Source: Actinomycetota bacterium (GTDB lineage: Bacteria > Actinomycetota > Acidimicrobiia > Acidimicrobiales > Microtrichaceae). Taken from it: a stretch of DNA of 64,000 bases. The notes beneath the pieces were generated by a model. That model saw nothing but the letters and a program-made list of their open reading frames with translations, searched no databases and was not told where the DNA came from. Positions 54,675-63,993 of the stretch are shown here, in pieces. The position numbers were made by a program, and so were the translations under genes. Location of the stretch: positions 124,001-188,000 of the forward strand of contig JADJBW010000007.1 in the NCBI GenBank assembly GCA_016703525.1, read 5' to 3'. The stretch's first letter is position 1. Every line of letters begins with the position of its first letter.

Positions 54675-55172
54675 GCGAGACCGACCTACACCGGTGGACC
54701 GTGGCCGCGGCGGTGATCGAGACCGACGATGGCGTGTTGATGGTCCGCAACCGTCGCCGAGGCGGGCGACACGATTGGACCCCGCCCGGGGGTGTCGTCG
54801 AGTCGAGCGAGGAGATCCTCGACGCGCTCGCACGCGAGGTCCGGGAGGAGACCGGACTGATCGTCGGATCCTGGGGGCCGCTGCTCTACGAGGTGGAAGC
54901 GGTCGCTCCCGATCTCGGCTGGCACCTGCGGGCGCTGATCTTTCCGGGCCGGCGAGACGAGCGGCGAGCTTCGCGTCGGGGACGACCCCGACGGCATCGT
55001 GGTCGACGCCGCGTGGGTCCTGCCCGATGCGTGCGAGGCCACCCTTGCGGAGGCGCACGATTGGGTGCGGGAACCGTTCCTGGAATGGCTCCGCGAGCGC
55101 TTCGACGGCGGGAGGACCTACCGGTATCACCTCGAGATCCGCGAGGGCACGGCGAGCGTGTCGCGGCGGTGA
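54671..55172 (+). CDS. Nudix hydrolase (frameshifted as read)
   Basis: The N-terminal part shows VAAAVIETDDGVLMVRNRR and the complete Nudix box GGVVESSEEILDALAREVREETGLIV. The frame changes near 54955. Removing one base allows continuation as GELRVGDDPDGIVVDAAWVLPDACEATLAEAHDWV and a stop at TGA 55170-55172, giving about 166 residues. It hydrolyses a nucleoside diphosphate derivative; the exact substrate is unknown. GTG 54671 overlaps the esterase stop in GTGA. dinB starts 11 bases after the repaired stop, so sanitation of oxidised nucleotides is a reasonable guess. Confidence 0.8.
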
Positions 55173-55182
55173 ACGCACCCCG

Positions 55183-56433
55183 ATGGTGAGCGACGCGGCA
55201 CGCACGATTCTCCACGTCGACATGGACGCGTTCTTCGTGTCGGTCGAGGTGGCGGACCGCCCGGAGCTGCGGGGACGGCCGGTGATCGTCGGTGGCACCG
55301 GGCCGCGCGGCGTGGTCGCCGCGGCGAGCTACGAGGCCCGCGCGTCGGGTGTCCATTCGGCGCAGCCGATGGCCGTCGCCCGCCGCCGGTGCCCACACGC
55401 GGTGATCCTGGACGGACGCCACGACCGCTACCGGGCGGTGAGCGCGGAGATCATGGGCATCTTCGGCGAGGCCACACCGCTGGTCGAACCGATATCGCTC
55501 GACGAGGCGTTCCTCGACGTGACCGGCGCCCGTCGGCGGATCGGCTCGGGTCGCGAGATCGCCATGAACATCCGCGCCGAGGTGGCGCGCCGGACGCGGC
55601 TGACGTGCTCGGTCGGCATCGCCCCCAACAAGTTCCTTGCCAAGCTCGCGTCGGAATCGGCGAAGCCGCGCGTCTCGCCGTCGGGTCCGCGTCCGGGCGC
55701 GGGCATTGTGGAGGTCGATCCGGACCGGATCCGCGAGTTCCTGCACCCGCTGCCGGTGGGCGCCGTTTGGGGCGTCGGCCCGTCGACCTTGGCGAAGCTC
55801 CAGCGGTTGGGCGTCGCGACGGTCGGCGACCTCGCCCGGTTGCCCCCGGAGACGCTCGAACGATCACTCGGCGGCGCGGCCGGGAGCCACCTCGCCGCGC
55901 TCGCGCACGGCCGCGACGACCGTCCGGTGGTCGCTGATCGGGCGGTTCGATCGATCAGCCACGAAGTCACCTTCCCGGTCGACGTCGTCGACCCGACTCG
56001 CCTGTGGAGCGAGCTGCTGCGGCTGGCCGATGCCGTTGCGGCACGGGCGCGCGCCCAGGGGGTGGAGGGCCGTACGGTGCAGCTGAAGCTCCGTTGGGGC
56101 GATTTCACCACTGTCACCCGATCCCACACAGCGGCGTCGGCCACGGCCGACGGGACGGGCATCGCGGCGCGCGGTCGACGCCTGCTCGACGAGCTGGACG
56201 TGACGGCTGGCGTGCGCCTCATCGGGATCGGGCTCTCCCAGCTGGAGGAGGCGGCAGCGCACACCGAGCAGTTGAGCCTCCTCGACGCGCCTGCGCCAGC
56301 GGAACTGACGCGCACGCTGGACGAGATCAAGCGTCGCTTCGGCGACAGCTCGATCAGGCGAGGTCGCCACGCCGGGGAGTCCCAGCGAACCCCCGGCGCC
56401 GACCTGTGGGGTCCGAACGCCCGGCCCGATTGA
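55183..56433 (+). CDS. dinB: DNA polymerase IV (Y-family)
   Basis: A 416-residue translesion polymerase. Palm motifs are ILHVDMDAFFVSVE (first metal Asp), SYEARASGV and EPISLDEAFLDVTG (catalytic Asp-Glu). The helix-hairpin-helix thumb (WGVGPSTLAKLQRLGVATVGDLARLP) and a little-finger domain follow. Near the C-terminus EQLSLLD resembles the beta-clamp-binding motif. It copies past lesions. ATG 55183 and GTG 55186 are both possible starts (VSDAARTIL). No SOS box is visible just upstream, since the gene probably shares a transcript with the esterase and Nudix genes. Confidence 0.93.
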   Translation: MVSDAARTILHVDMDAFFVSVEVADRPELRGRPVIVGGTGPRGVVAAASYEARASGVHSAQPMAVARRRCPHAVILDGRHDRYRAVSAEIMGIFGEATPLVEPISLDEAFLDVTGARRRIGSGREIAMNIRAEVARRTRLTCSVGIAPNKFLAKLASESAKPRVSPSGPRPGAGIVEVDPDRIREFLHPLPVGAVWGVGPSTLAKLQRLGVATVGDLARLPPETLERSLGGAAGSHLAALAHGRDDRPVVADRAVRSISHEVTFPVDVVDPTRLWSELLRLADAVAARARAQGVEGRTVQLKLRWGDFTTVTRSHTAASATADGTGIAARGRRLLDELDVTAGVRLIGIGLSQLEEAAAHTEQLSLLDAPAPAELTRTLDEIKRRFGDSSIRRGRHAGESQRTPGADLWGPNARPD

Positions 56434-56546
56434 GCGCCGAGCCCGACGACGCACGGCGCCTGGCGCGCACCGTTCGTCGCGACGCGCGTTGTCGTTCCCA
56501 GGGAGCTGTGCGATCATGGGCAGCAGACGGAGCGAGGGGGTCGGCG

Positions 56547-56912
56547 GTGCCGCTTTCCGAGGACGAGGAACGGATCCTCACCGAGATCGAACGCCACCTC
56601 TACGCGTCCGATCCGGCGCTGGCGCGCCAGGTCGCCGCCACGGCGAATGCTCCCGTCCCGGCGCGCCGCACACAGCTCGCTGCGCTCGGCGCCGCCGTCG
56701 CGTTGGTCGCGACGATCGCGCTGCTCAGCGTCAATCCCCTCGCGGCGTTCGTCCTCGGCTTCCTGCCGATGCTCGCCTGCGGTTGGCAGCTCGAACGGGC
56801 GCTGCGTCGATTCGGGCGCCACAGCGCGGAGCAGGTCGCTGCGACCTTCCGAAACGCGACGGCCGGCGAGCGCAGGCTGCGGATGGTCGACGACGACGGA
56901 CCCGACGACTGA
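56547..56912 (+). CDS. DUF3040 membrane protein
   Basis: A 121-residue protein that starts VPLSEDEERILTEIERHLYASDPALARQV, the standard opening of DUF3040 proteins of actinobacteria. Two adjacent membrane helices follow (TQLAALGAAVALVATIALLSV and LAAFVLGFLPMLACGW) and a charged tail. GTG 56547 has GAGGGG about six bases upstream. The function of the family is unknown; in many actinobacteria it lies near dinB or mraZ genes. The stop codon region is duplicated (see 56908-56933). Confidence 0.83.
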   Translation: MPLSEDEERILTEIERHLYASDPALARQVAATANAPVPARRTQLAALGAAVALVATIALLSVNPLAAFVLGFLPMLACGWQLERALRRFGRHSAEQVAATFRNATAGERRLRMVDDDGPDD

Positions 56913-56933
56913 CCGCGTCGACTGACCGCGTCG
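56908..56933. repeat. Tandem 13-bp duplication over the DUF3040 stop
   Basis: ACTGACCGCGTCG occurs twice in a row (56908-56920, 56921-56933), so the TGA context of the DUF3040 gene is repeated, and the second copy abuts the end of the convergent transglutaminase gene. Confidence 0.8.
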
Positions 56934-56935
56934 CG

Positions 56936-59175
56936 CTACCAGCCGAGCGCCGCCCGAACGCGGGCTGATCGCTTGAGCCCGGCCCCGACCTCGGCCCAGA
57001 TCTCGGCGGCCGCGCCTTCGGCGTCGGTCGCCACGTCCGCTGTGGGGGCGTCATGGGCATAGCGGCGATGCGTCTCGGCCTGCGCCAGCACCTGCAGCGG
57101 TTCGCGACACATCAGCCTCCCCGCCCGTCCGGCGAACTCCGCCGGCGTTTCCGTCGCTAGCGAGCGGATACCGACGCGTTGCAGATCGCGGCAGGCGTGC
57201 CGCCACGATCGTTCGACCCGCTCGCCGGCGGGAGCGTCGGGACGCGGCCGCCGACGGCCACTGATCTGGCGCACCCGGGCAGCTGCGGCCGCCGCAAGCA
57301 GTCCGGCGACCCCCACGATCACGAGCAGGGCGACGAGGGGGCCGGGCGTGGCGCCGTCGTCCGATCGTCGTGTCGGATCGGTTGTCGGCACGGTGGTCGA
57401 GGGCGCCGTGGTGGTCGCTCCGGCGATCGTGGTGGTGGTGGTCGTCGTGGCGGCGGCGGTCGTGGTCGTGGTCGTTGCACCCGCCTGGTCGGGCTCGACG
57501 CCGGTGTATTGCGTGGCGTCCGGGTTACCTCGCCCCGGCGTCGGCTCGAACGCCAGCCAGCCGGCGCCCTCGATCCACACCTCGGGCCAGGCGTGTGCGT
57601 GACGCCCGCGTACCGTGAACGTTCCGGCGGCCGTGCGGTCTCCGTAGGTGAACCCGACCGCAACCCGAGCGGGAAGGCCGATGGCCCGGGCCATCGCGGC
57701 GAACGTCGAGGCGAACTGCTGGCAGAACCCGGAGCGCGCAGCGGGAAGGCCAGCATCGGACGGTCCGAGGCGCGGTAGTCGACCTCGGCGGAGTAGCGGA
57801 ACTCGCCGTCGCGGAAGAACGACTGCAGCGCCTGCGCCTGTTCGAGTGGCGTGGCGGCATCATTCACGATCCTCCCTGCCTGGCGGGTGATGATGTCAGG
57901 GAAGTCGGCGGGGAGCGTCAGATACGAGTCGAGGTCGGCAGGCGGGGAGGTCGCCGCCGGCTCCCCAGTCCTCCAGCGTTGTCGGCGCTCGGGGCGGACG
58001 AGATGACGGTGTAGCGGAACCCGCGGGACGTCGATTCGCCGGCGTTCAGCAGCAACGAGCCCGACTCGAGGTGCACCCGGACCCCGCCGTCGGAACCGCC
58101 GTCGTTGTCGGGATCGATCCCGATGCTGCGTGGCCGGTAGGCGGTCGGGAGCCAGTTCGACACGAGGTTCTCGATCGCGATCTCCTGACGCTCCGCCGCC
58201 TGGTCTGAACCGGGCGCACCGAGGTCGCCGTCGGTGCCGACCCGCGAGTACGTCACCGCCGAACTCCACGCCTCGCCGTCGAAGTGTTCCAAGGCCGTAA
58301 GGCGCCAGTAGTGCGGCGTTGGCGATGCCACGTTGAACATCACCGCGTCGGACCGTTCGCCGAGCAGGGCGCCCACGTCGACGAGCGGGTTGCTGACCTC
58401 GCGGGTCTGTCCGCCGGTGCCCAGCCGACGCAGGTCGACGACCGCGCCGTCGGTGCCGGGGTGGGCGACCGCGGCGAGCATCCCCCCGGCGGTCGCCCCC
58501 AGCACGGCGAGCGACGCCGGTGCGGGCGATCGCGGCCGTCCCGATGCCGGCGTCGCCGGTCGTCCATCGCCGTTTGGCGCCGACCTCGGTGTTCCAAGTG
58601 ACGGCGAGCAGGGCCAGCGCCGCACCGAACGCACCGGCGGTCGCGACGTCGTGACGGTGGATCGCGAGCACCGCGACGAACAGGAACGACGCGGTCGCGG
58701 GGATCACCGCCTGCACCGGCGCAGCGGCCCGGAACGTCGCCGTGTCGGCGAACGTCGCCATTACCCACAGCGACGCGGCGAGCGCGAACTGGAATCCGGC
58801 CGCCGGATCGACGGGCGCGACCAATCGCCGGAACGGACGGAATGCAACCCGGAGATCGTGCACGACCGCTTCGGCGGTTCGCCCGGTGGGAAGTCCGAAC
58901 AGCGAGGTGTCTCGGAAGTAGAGCAGCGTCAGAGTGATCACGCCCAGCGCCAGCAGCGCCGGGATCGCGACGACGGCGCGGATCTTGCGGCGCCGAACCA
59001 CCGCGGTGCCGACGTGCGCGATCGCCACGACGGCGAGGAGACGGAGGAGCCCGTCCGGGCGTGTGAACAGCCGTTGCGTACAGACCGCGAGCGTCGCCGT
59101 GACCGCCGTGAGAGCGATCTCGGTGGCGAGCCGGGCACGCCCGGCGACCCGCGGCGGCGGAAGCGCTGCGTTCAC
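56936..59175 (-). CDS. Membrane transglutaminase-like protein with DUF4129 tail (three frame breaks as read)
   Basis: GTG 59175 overlaps the DUF58 stop (GTGA). The N-terminal third has several membrane helices (ALTAVTATLAVCTQRLF, ALLALGVITLTLLYF, VIPATASFLFVAVLAI). A large outer region (HYWRLTALEHFDGEAWSS) precedes the papain-like core: Cys in SGFCQQFASTF, His in HAHAWPEVWIEG and FEPTPG. A Thr-rich linker, a further membrane helix (VALLVIVGVAGLLAAAAA) and a DUF4129-like tail end the protein. The frame changes near 58520, 57968 and 57740. All pieces are family-typical, so sequence error is likely. With MoxR and DUF58 it makes the common moxR-DUF58-TgpA operon, probably acting on envelope proteins. 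Confidence 0.83.
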
Positions 59176-60294
59176 CGCTGCGCCGACGACAGGGTCGCGG
59201 TGGCCGAGGCCGAGAGCTGGCGTGTGTACGCGGCCCACGGGCCGGCAAGGTCGTCGCCGGGCACGAGCACGAGGTGCTCATCGGTCGCGTCGAGCGTTGG
59301 CGATGCAGCGGTCGCGACCACGAGCACTGGATGCATCGCCCCGCTCAGCAGCGTCCGCTGCGGATGGGGATCCGCCGTGACAACGACGATGCGGCCGGCG
59401 GTGGGAGCCAGGCCCTGGACGACGACGCGTGATCGATCCGCCGAGCCCGGCGCACTGCATCGCCAGAGAGTCGAGCGTGGCGTCCAGGCGCGATGCCTCG
59501 TCGAAGAAGCCCGAGTCCTGTGCCTCGGAGGTGACGAGACGGGCCAGCTCGCCCTGGCGCCACGAGAGGTCGAGGATCGACGCCGCCGCGCTGACTGCAC
59601 GCTCGAACGCCGCCGCGTCGGTGGGGTCGGGAGCGAGGTCGAGCACGACGGTCGTTCGGCGTTGCCACGGCTGTTCGTCCTGGCGAACCACCGGGCGGTC
59701 GAGGCGCGCCGTCGTGGGCCAGTGCACGCGCCGGATGTCGTCGCCGGGCTGGTAGTCGCGCAGGGCCGTGAACTCGTCCACGGCGGTGTGGAGCGCCCGC
59801 CGATGGTGCACGCCGGCGTCGAGGCCATCGCCCGCGACCACGGGCAGCGGCGCGAGCGCGTCGATGCGCGGGAGCACGATCAGGTCGACCGTGACGTCGA
59901 GGTGTTCCGCGGCGCGGACGAGGCCCAGCGGGTCGACGGTGACCAGCCGGAGCGGGCCGAGCCGAGCGAGTCCGCGCCGTCGGGCGGTGAACTGGTACGC
60001 CGTGCGACGGCGCCCCCGAGGTTCGACGGGCGCCACCAGGCTCGCCGGCACTGGCACCCCGTCGAGATGGTCGACCAGTCCCACCACCGGCCCGGCGAGC
60101 GGGCGGCGATTGGTCAGCGTGACGTCGACGCGGCAGGTGCCGCCGAAGGGCAGCCGATGGGGGCGAACCGACCGTTCGACCTCGAGCGCGCCTCGGTGGC
60201 GCCTCACGTTGAGCCAGGCGAGCGCCAGCACCGAGATGCCGAACGCTCCGAGGATCGACAGCTCGACGAGGCCCGTGGCGCGCCCAGCGATCAT
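59172..60294 (-). CDS. DUF58 protein with VWA-like domain (frameshifted as read)
   Basis: A membrane segment near the N-terminus (VELSILGAFGISVLALAWL) is followed by a beta-rich region (VDVTLTNRRPLAGPVVGLVD) and the DUF58 signature YQPGDDIRRVHWPTTARLDRPVVRQDEQ. A VWA-like part comes next (TTVVLDLAPDPTDAAAF). The frame changes near 59440; removing one base joins GLGG to RSRVVVQGLAPTAG. In-frame homology-like residues extend upstream of ATG 60294 (RPSIRFTRAGLGLSGAAAAA) to a CTG at 60384 that overlaps the MoxR stop as CTGA. The true start may therefore be CTG or lie beyond an undetected error. It partners MoxR and the transglutaminase. Confidence 0.8.
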
Positions 60295-60380
60295 CGCCGC
60301 GGCCGCCGCGCCGCTCAGCCCCAGGCCCGCCCGGGTGAACCGGATCGACGGGCGGGTGCTCGACGGAGACCGACGACCGA

Positions 60381-61355
60381 TCAGGATCGCGCCTCGCCGG
60401 TGGCGGGGACCGCGACGCTGCGCAGCAGATCATCGATCACGTCCTCGGGCGTCACACCCTGCACCGTCGCCTCCGGCCGCACGACGATCCGGTGATGCAG
60501 CGTCACCGGGGCCAGCGCCTTGAGGTCGTCAGCGGTGGCGAACGTCCTGCCGAGCGCCGCCGCCCGCACCTTCATGGCCCGCTGCAGTCCCAGCACCGCA
60601 CGCGGCGAGATGCCCAGGCCGAGGTTGCGGTGGTTGCGTGACGCCGATGCGAGGTCGAGCAGGTAGGCGGTGAGGGACGGCGCGACGTGGACGTCGCGGC
60701 TGTACGCGGTCATCGCGGTGATCGTCTCGGGCGTCGCGACCGGCCGGGTCTGTTCCAGCTGGTGTACCGCGCCGTCGTTCGCAAGGATCGACGCCTCATC
60801 CGCGCGGCTCGGGTAGCCGATCGACAGCTTCATGAGGAAGCGGTCGAGCTGGCTCTCCGGCAGGGGATACGTGCCGTGGTGCTCGAGCGGGTTCTGCGTG
60901 GCGATCACCAGGAACGGCGCGGTCAACGGTCGGGTCGTGCCGTCCGCCGTCACCTGTTCCTCGGCCATGGCCTCGAGCAGCGCCGATTGTGTCTTGGGTG
61001 ATGCCCGGTTGATCTCGTCGGCGAGCAGGATGTTGGCGAAGATCGGGCCGGGCCGGAACTCGAACTCACCGGTCTGGCGGTTCCAAACCGAGGTGCCGAG
61101 CACATCGGCGGGGAGGAGGTCGGGCGTGAACTGGACGCGGCCGAAGTGCCCGCCGACCGCTGCGGCGAGCGCCTTCGCCAGCGTGGTCTTGCCCACCCCC
61201 GGCACGTCCTCGAGCAGGAGATGGCCGCCGACGATCAGGCTCAGGACGCTCAGTTCGACGGCCTCTCGCTTGCCTTGGATGACGTGGCTGACCTGATCAC
61301 AGATCCGCTCGAAGATCTCGGCGAATCGGATGGCGTTGTCGTGGCCGGTTGACAC
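60381..61355 (-). CDS. MoxR-family AAA+ ATPase
   Basis: A 324-residue AAA+ chaperone-type ATPase. Walker A is EDVPGVGKTTLAKAL and Walker B is ILLADEINRASPKTQSALLEAM. Sensor 1 is FLVIATQNPLEHHGTYPLPESQLDRFLMKL, and the C-terminal lid begins with LGISPRAVLGLQRA. MoxR proteins help assemble metal or secreted complexes, usually with DUF58 and transglutaminase-like partners, as here. GTG 61355 has CATGAT six bases upstream. It is first in the operon and divergent from a ROK kinase gene, with 153 bases between. Confidence 0.9.
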   Translation of the reverse strand: MSTGHDNAIRFAEIFERICDQVSHVIQGKREAVELSVLSLIVGGHLLLEDVPGVGKTTLAKALAAAVGGHFGRVQFTPDLLPADVLGTSVWNRQTGEFEFRPGPIFANILLADEINRASPKTQSALLEAMAEEQVTADGTTRPLTAPFLVIATQNPLEHHGTYPLPESQLDRFLMKLSIGYPSRADEASILANDGAVHQLEQTRPVATPETITAMTAYSRDVHVAPSLTAYLLDLASASRNHRNLGLGISPRAVLGLQRAMKVRAAALGRTFATADDLKALAPVTLHHRIVVRPEATVQGVTPEDVIDDLLRSVAVPATGEARS

Positions 61356-61361
61356 CGCTCG

Positions 61362-61367
61362 ATCATG
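61362..61367 (-). promoter_or_regulatory. -10 element of the moxR operon
   Basis: CATGAT (minus strand) is six bases before GTG 61355. The same hexamer serves the ROK gene at 40280. Confidence 0.4.
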
Positions 61368-61444
61368 GCACGCCGCTTCGTGCGAGTGGCCGCATCGCCC
61401 GCCGCGGCGCACCGACCCTCCGCGACCAGCGCGTGGCGCGCCGG

Positions 61445-61450
61445 TAGCCT
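61445..61450 (+). promoter_or_regulatory. -10 element of the second ROK kinase gene
   Basis: TAGCCT would start a leader of about 50 bases that carries AGGAGG (61495-61500) eight bases before GTG 61509. Confidence 0.45.
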
Positions 61451-61508
61451 CGCCGACGTCGGGCGGCGCGCCGTGCCGTCGATCGCGAGCAGGCAGGAGG
61501 TGGGCGCC

Positions 61509-62393
61509 GTGGGTGAGTCGGAGGGTTTCTTGGGCGAGGCGGTCGCGTTGGCGATCGACATCGGCGGCACGAAGCTCGCCGCTGCCCTCGTGGAATCGAC
61601 CGGCGAGATCCATGGCTTCGCCACGGCGCGCACGCCGGCGCACGGCGACGCCGCGCAGATGTGGGGGGCGTTGCAGGCGCTGATCGATCCGCTGCTCGCT
61701 CGGACGACCCCAGACGTGGTCGGCGTCGGGTGCGGCGGGCCGATGTCGGCGTTCGGCGAGCACGTGTCGCCGCTGAACATCCCGGCGTGGCGTGACTTTC
61801 CCTTGCGCTCCGCGCTCAGCGGGCACACGGGGCTCACCGTCGCGGTCGACAACGACGCGAAGGCCCTGGCGTTGGGCGAGGGCCGATGGGGCGCGGCCGT
61901 CGGCGTGGACGACTACCTGGCGATGGTCGTTTCGACCGGCGTGGGCGGCGGCATCGTGTGCGACGGAGCGCTGCTCGACGGGGCGTCCGGAAACGCCGGC
62001 CATATCGGCCACATGATCGTGGAGCCGGGTGGGCGTGCGTGCGCGTGCGGTGCGTTCGGATGCCTCGAGGCCGAGGTGTCGGGCACGGCGATCGCAGCGA
62101 TCACCGGCGCCCCGGCGTCCGACGCGTCGATCGAGATGCGCGAGCGGACAGGGCGGCTCGTCGGGCGAGCCGTGGCATCGGTCGCCGCGCTGCTCGACCT
62201 GCGGCTGGCGCTCGTCGCCGGGTCGGTCGCGCTCGGCTACGGCGAGGTGTTCTTCGAGGCGGCGCGCACCGAATTGGAGCGCAGCGCCCGGCTGTCGTTC
62301 GTCCGCGGCATCGAGATCCGACCCGCCGGGCTCGGCGATCGTGGACCGATCCTCGGCTCGGCAGCCGTCGGCCTGGCCGCCATCGGGTGTTGA
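61509..62393 (+). CDS. ROK-family kinase
   Basis: A 294-residue ROK protein. The phosphate loop is ALAIDIGGTKLAAALV, the catalytic Asp is in VAVDNDAKALALGE, STGVGGGIVCDGALL follows, and the zinc motif CACGAFGCLE comes with the preceding GHMIVEPGG. It is probably a sugar kinase (glucose, N-acetylmannosamine or similar). It is shorter than the ROK kinase at 40280. GTG 61509 has AGGAGG eight bases upstream; GTG 61500 in the same frame overlaps the ribosome-binding site and is less likely. It lies alone between the moxR operon and an acyl-CoA dehydrogenase. Confidence 0.85.
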   Translation: MGESEGFLGEAVALAIDIGGTKLAAALVESTGEIHGFATARTPAHGDAAQMWGALQALIDPLLARTTPDVVGVGCGGPMSAFGEHVSPLNIPAWRDFPLRSALSGHTGLTVAVDNDAKALALGEGRWGAAVGVDDYLAMVVSTGVGGGIVCDGALLDGASGNAGHIGHMIVEPGGRACACGAFGCLEAEVSGTAIAAITGAPASDASIEMRERTGRLVGRAVASVAALLDLRLALVAGSVALGYGEVFFEAARTELERSARLSFVRGIEIRPAGLGDRGPILGSAAVGLAAIGC

Positions 62394-62442
62394 TGGCGGC
62401 CGCGCCCGATCGCCGGACGTGAAGGCGGCGAAACCGCTCGGG

Positions 62443-62448
62443 TAGCCT
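62443..62448 (+). promoter_or_regulatory. -10 element of the acyl-CoA dehydrogenase gene
   Basis: TAGCCT is eight bases before GTG 62457. Confidence 0.5.
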
Positions 62449-62456
62449 GCGCCGTC

Positions 62457-63677
62457 GTGAATCCGGTGTTCCCTCCCGAATCCGAAGCGTTCCGCACTCG
62501 GATCAAGCAGTTCCTGACCGACTCGCTTCCCGACGGCTGGGCCGGGCTCGGCGGTATCCCGAGCGACGACGTCCTCGCGTTCCTCGAGGGGTGGCGCACG
62601 ATCCTGTTCGAGCATCGACTGCTGGCGCCGCAGTGGCCCGCCGAGTACGGCGGCGGCGGGCTGACGGCGCTCGAGACGGTCATCGTGCACCAGGAGTTCG
62701 CGAAGGCGGGCGCCCCGACCGGCGGCCCGAACGACCTCTTCAACATCGGCATGCTCGGCAACACGTTGTTGTACTGGGGTACGCCGGAGCAGAAGTCGCA
62801 CTATCTCCCGCGGTTGCTGTCGAACGAGCACGTCTGGTGTCAGGGCTACAGCGAGCCCAACGCGGGTTCCGACCTGGCGGGTCTCGGATTGCGCGCCGTG
62901 CTCGACGGCGACGAATGGGTGCTGAACGGCCAGAAGATCTGGACGACCTACGGGCACCTGGCCAACCACATCTTCGTCGTCGCCCGGACCGACACCAACG
63001 CCCGGCCGCACGCCGGCATGACGTTCCTGCTCGTGCCGATGGACCAGCCGGGCATCGAGGTCCGCCCGATCGAGATGCTGTCGGGCGACAGCGAGTTCAA
63101 CGAGGTGTTCTTCACCGACGTTCGCTGCCCCCGCGACGCCGTGCTCGGCGAGGTCGGCAACGGCTGGTCGGTCGCGATGACGCTGCTCGGTTTCGAGCGC
63201 GGCGAGGCCGGCGCCGTGCTGCCGGTGCGCTTCCGCGAGGAACTCGATCGCCTGCTCGTGCTGGCCGCGGACCGCGGGCGCAGCGACGATCCGCTGATTC
63301 GTCAGCGCCTCGCGTGGTGCTACTCGAAGGTCGAGATCATGCGGTACCTCGGCCTGCGGACGCTCACGTCGTTCCTCGCCGGTCACGAACCGGGACCTGA
63401 CGCCGCGATCACCAAGCTGTACTGGTCGGAGTATCACCAGGTCGTGACCGAGCTGGCGGTCGACATCCTGGGTGCCGAGGCGATGGTGCCGCACGGGCGC
63501 TGGCCGTCGAGCTCGCTGTCGACCGACGATCCGGGCTCGCCTCCCGACTCGGCGAGTTGGGTGGGGACGTTCTTCACCGCGCGAGCCGGGACGATCTACG
63601 CCGGCACCTCACAGATCCAGCGCAACATCATCGGCGAACGCATTCTCGGTCTGCCCAAGGAGCCGCGTCCCTCGTGA
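62457..63677 (+). CDS. Acyl-CoA dehydrogenase (FadE-like)
   Basis: A 406-residue flavoenzyme that makes a C=C bond in an acyl-CoA. The FAD loop is WCQGYSEPNAGSDLAGL, with DGDEWVLNGQKIWTTYGHLANHIFVVARTD. The C-terminal helix region ends IYAGTSQIQRNIIGERILGLPKE. In short- and medium-chain enzymes the residue before GTSQIQ is the catalytic Glu (YEGT); here it is Ala. The base must therefore lie elsewhere, as in isovaleryl-CoA-type enzymes and some mycobacterial FadE, or the subunit needs a partner. GTG 62457 has TAGCCT eight bases upstream. The next gene overlaps its stop. Confidence 0.88.
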   Translation: MNPVFPPESEAFRTRIKQFLTDSLPDGWAGLGGIPSDDVLAFLEGWRTILFEHRLLAPQWPAEYGGGGLTALETVIVHQEFAKAGAPTGGPNDLFNIGMLGNTLLYWGTPEQKSHYLPRLLSNEHVWCQGYSEPNAGSDLAGLGLRAVLDGDEWVLNGQKIWTTYGHLANHIFVVARTDTNARPHAGMTFLLVPMDQPGIEVRPIEMLSGDSEFNEVFFTDVRCPRDAVLGEVGNGWSVAMTLLGFERGEAGAVLPVRFREELDRLLVLAADRGRSDDPLIRQRLAWCYSKVEIMRYLGLRTLTSFLAGHEPGPDAAITKLYWSEYHQVVTELAVDILGAEAMVPHGRWPSSSLSTDDPGSPPDSASWVGTFFTARAGTIYAGTSQIQRNIIGERILGLPKEPRPS

Positions 63678-63970
63678 TGTCCAGGCGCTTCGGGTGGTTC
63701 GGCGTCGTCGTGCAGGTCGCCCGCCGCCCCGGGTTGTGGCGCACCGCCGTTCGCCAGGCCCGCCTGCTGGTGCCGGCGCGCTGGTGGGCGACGGGCCGAC
63801 GATTGCCCATGCCTTCCGCCGAGTACCTGCGCTTCCGCGTGCAGACGGCCGAGGGTGGTGACGGCACCGCGCCCCTGCGGCCCGGCGACGCGGTGGCCTA
63901 CCTTGCGTGGTGTCGCTCGTGGCGGGCGCTGGAACAGTCGCGATCGTCAGTCGACGGCGGTCGCTGCTGA
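63677..63970 (+). CDS. Small basic protein downstream of the acyl-CoA dehydrogenase
   Basis: A 97-residue protein beginning MSRRFGWFGVVVQVARRPGLWRTAVRQARLLVPARWW, basic and Trp-rich with an amphipathic helix, possibly membrane-associated. It ends in a conserved-looking YLRFRVQTAEGG and YLAWCRSWR. ATG 63677 shares one base with the dehydrogenase stop, and GTG 63674 is equally possible (GTGATG). The family resembles short actinobacterial proteins found beside FadE genes, but I cannot name it. A hairpin follows at 63976. Confidence 0.7.
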   Translation: MSRRFGWFGVVVQVARRPGLWRTAVRQARLLVPARWWATGRRLPMPSAEYLRFRVQTAEGGDGTAPLRPGDAVAYLAWCRSWRALEQSRSSVDGGRC

Positions 63971-63975
63971 TCCGT

Positions 63976-63993
63976 CGGGGGCGGCGGCCCCCG
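63976..63993. terminator. GC-rich hairpin at the window end
   Basis: A perfect 7-bp stem (CGGGGGC / GCCCCCG, arms 63976-63982 and 63987-63993) with a 4-base loop lies six bases after the last stop codon, a likely terminator of the dehydrogenase operon. Confidence 0.55.

Noticed and set aside
58333..60495. A 720-residue plus-strand frame
   Set aside because: Antisense to the transglutaminase and DUF58 genes; no protein-like features.
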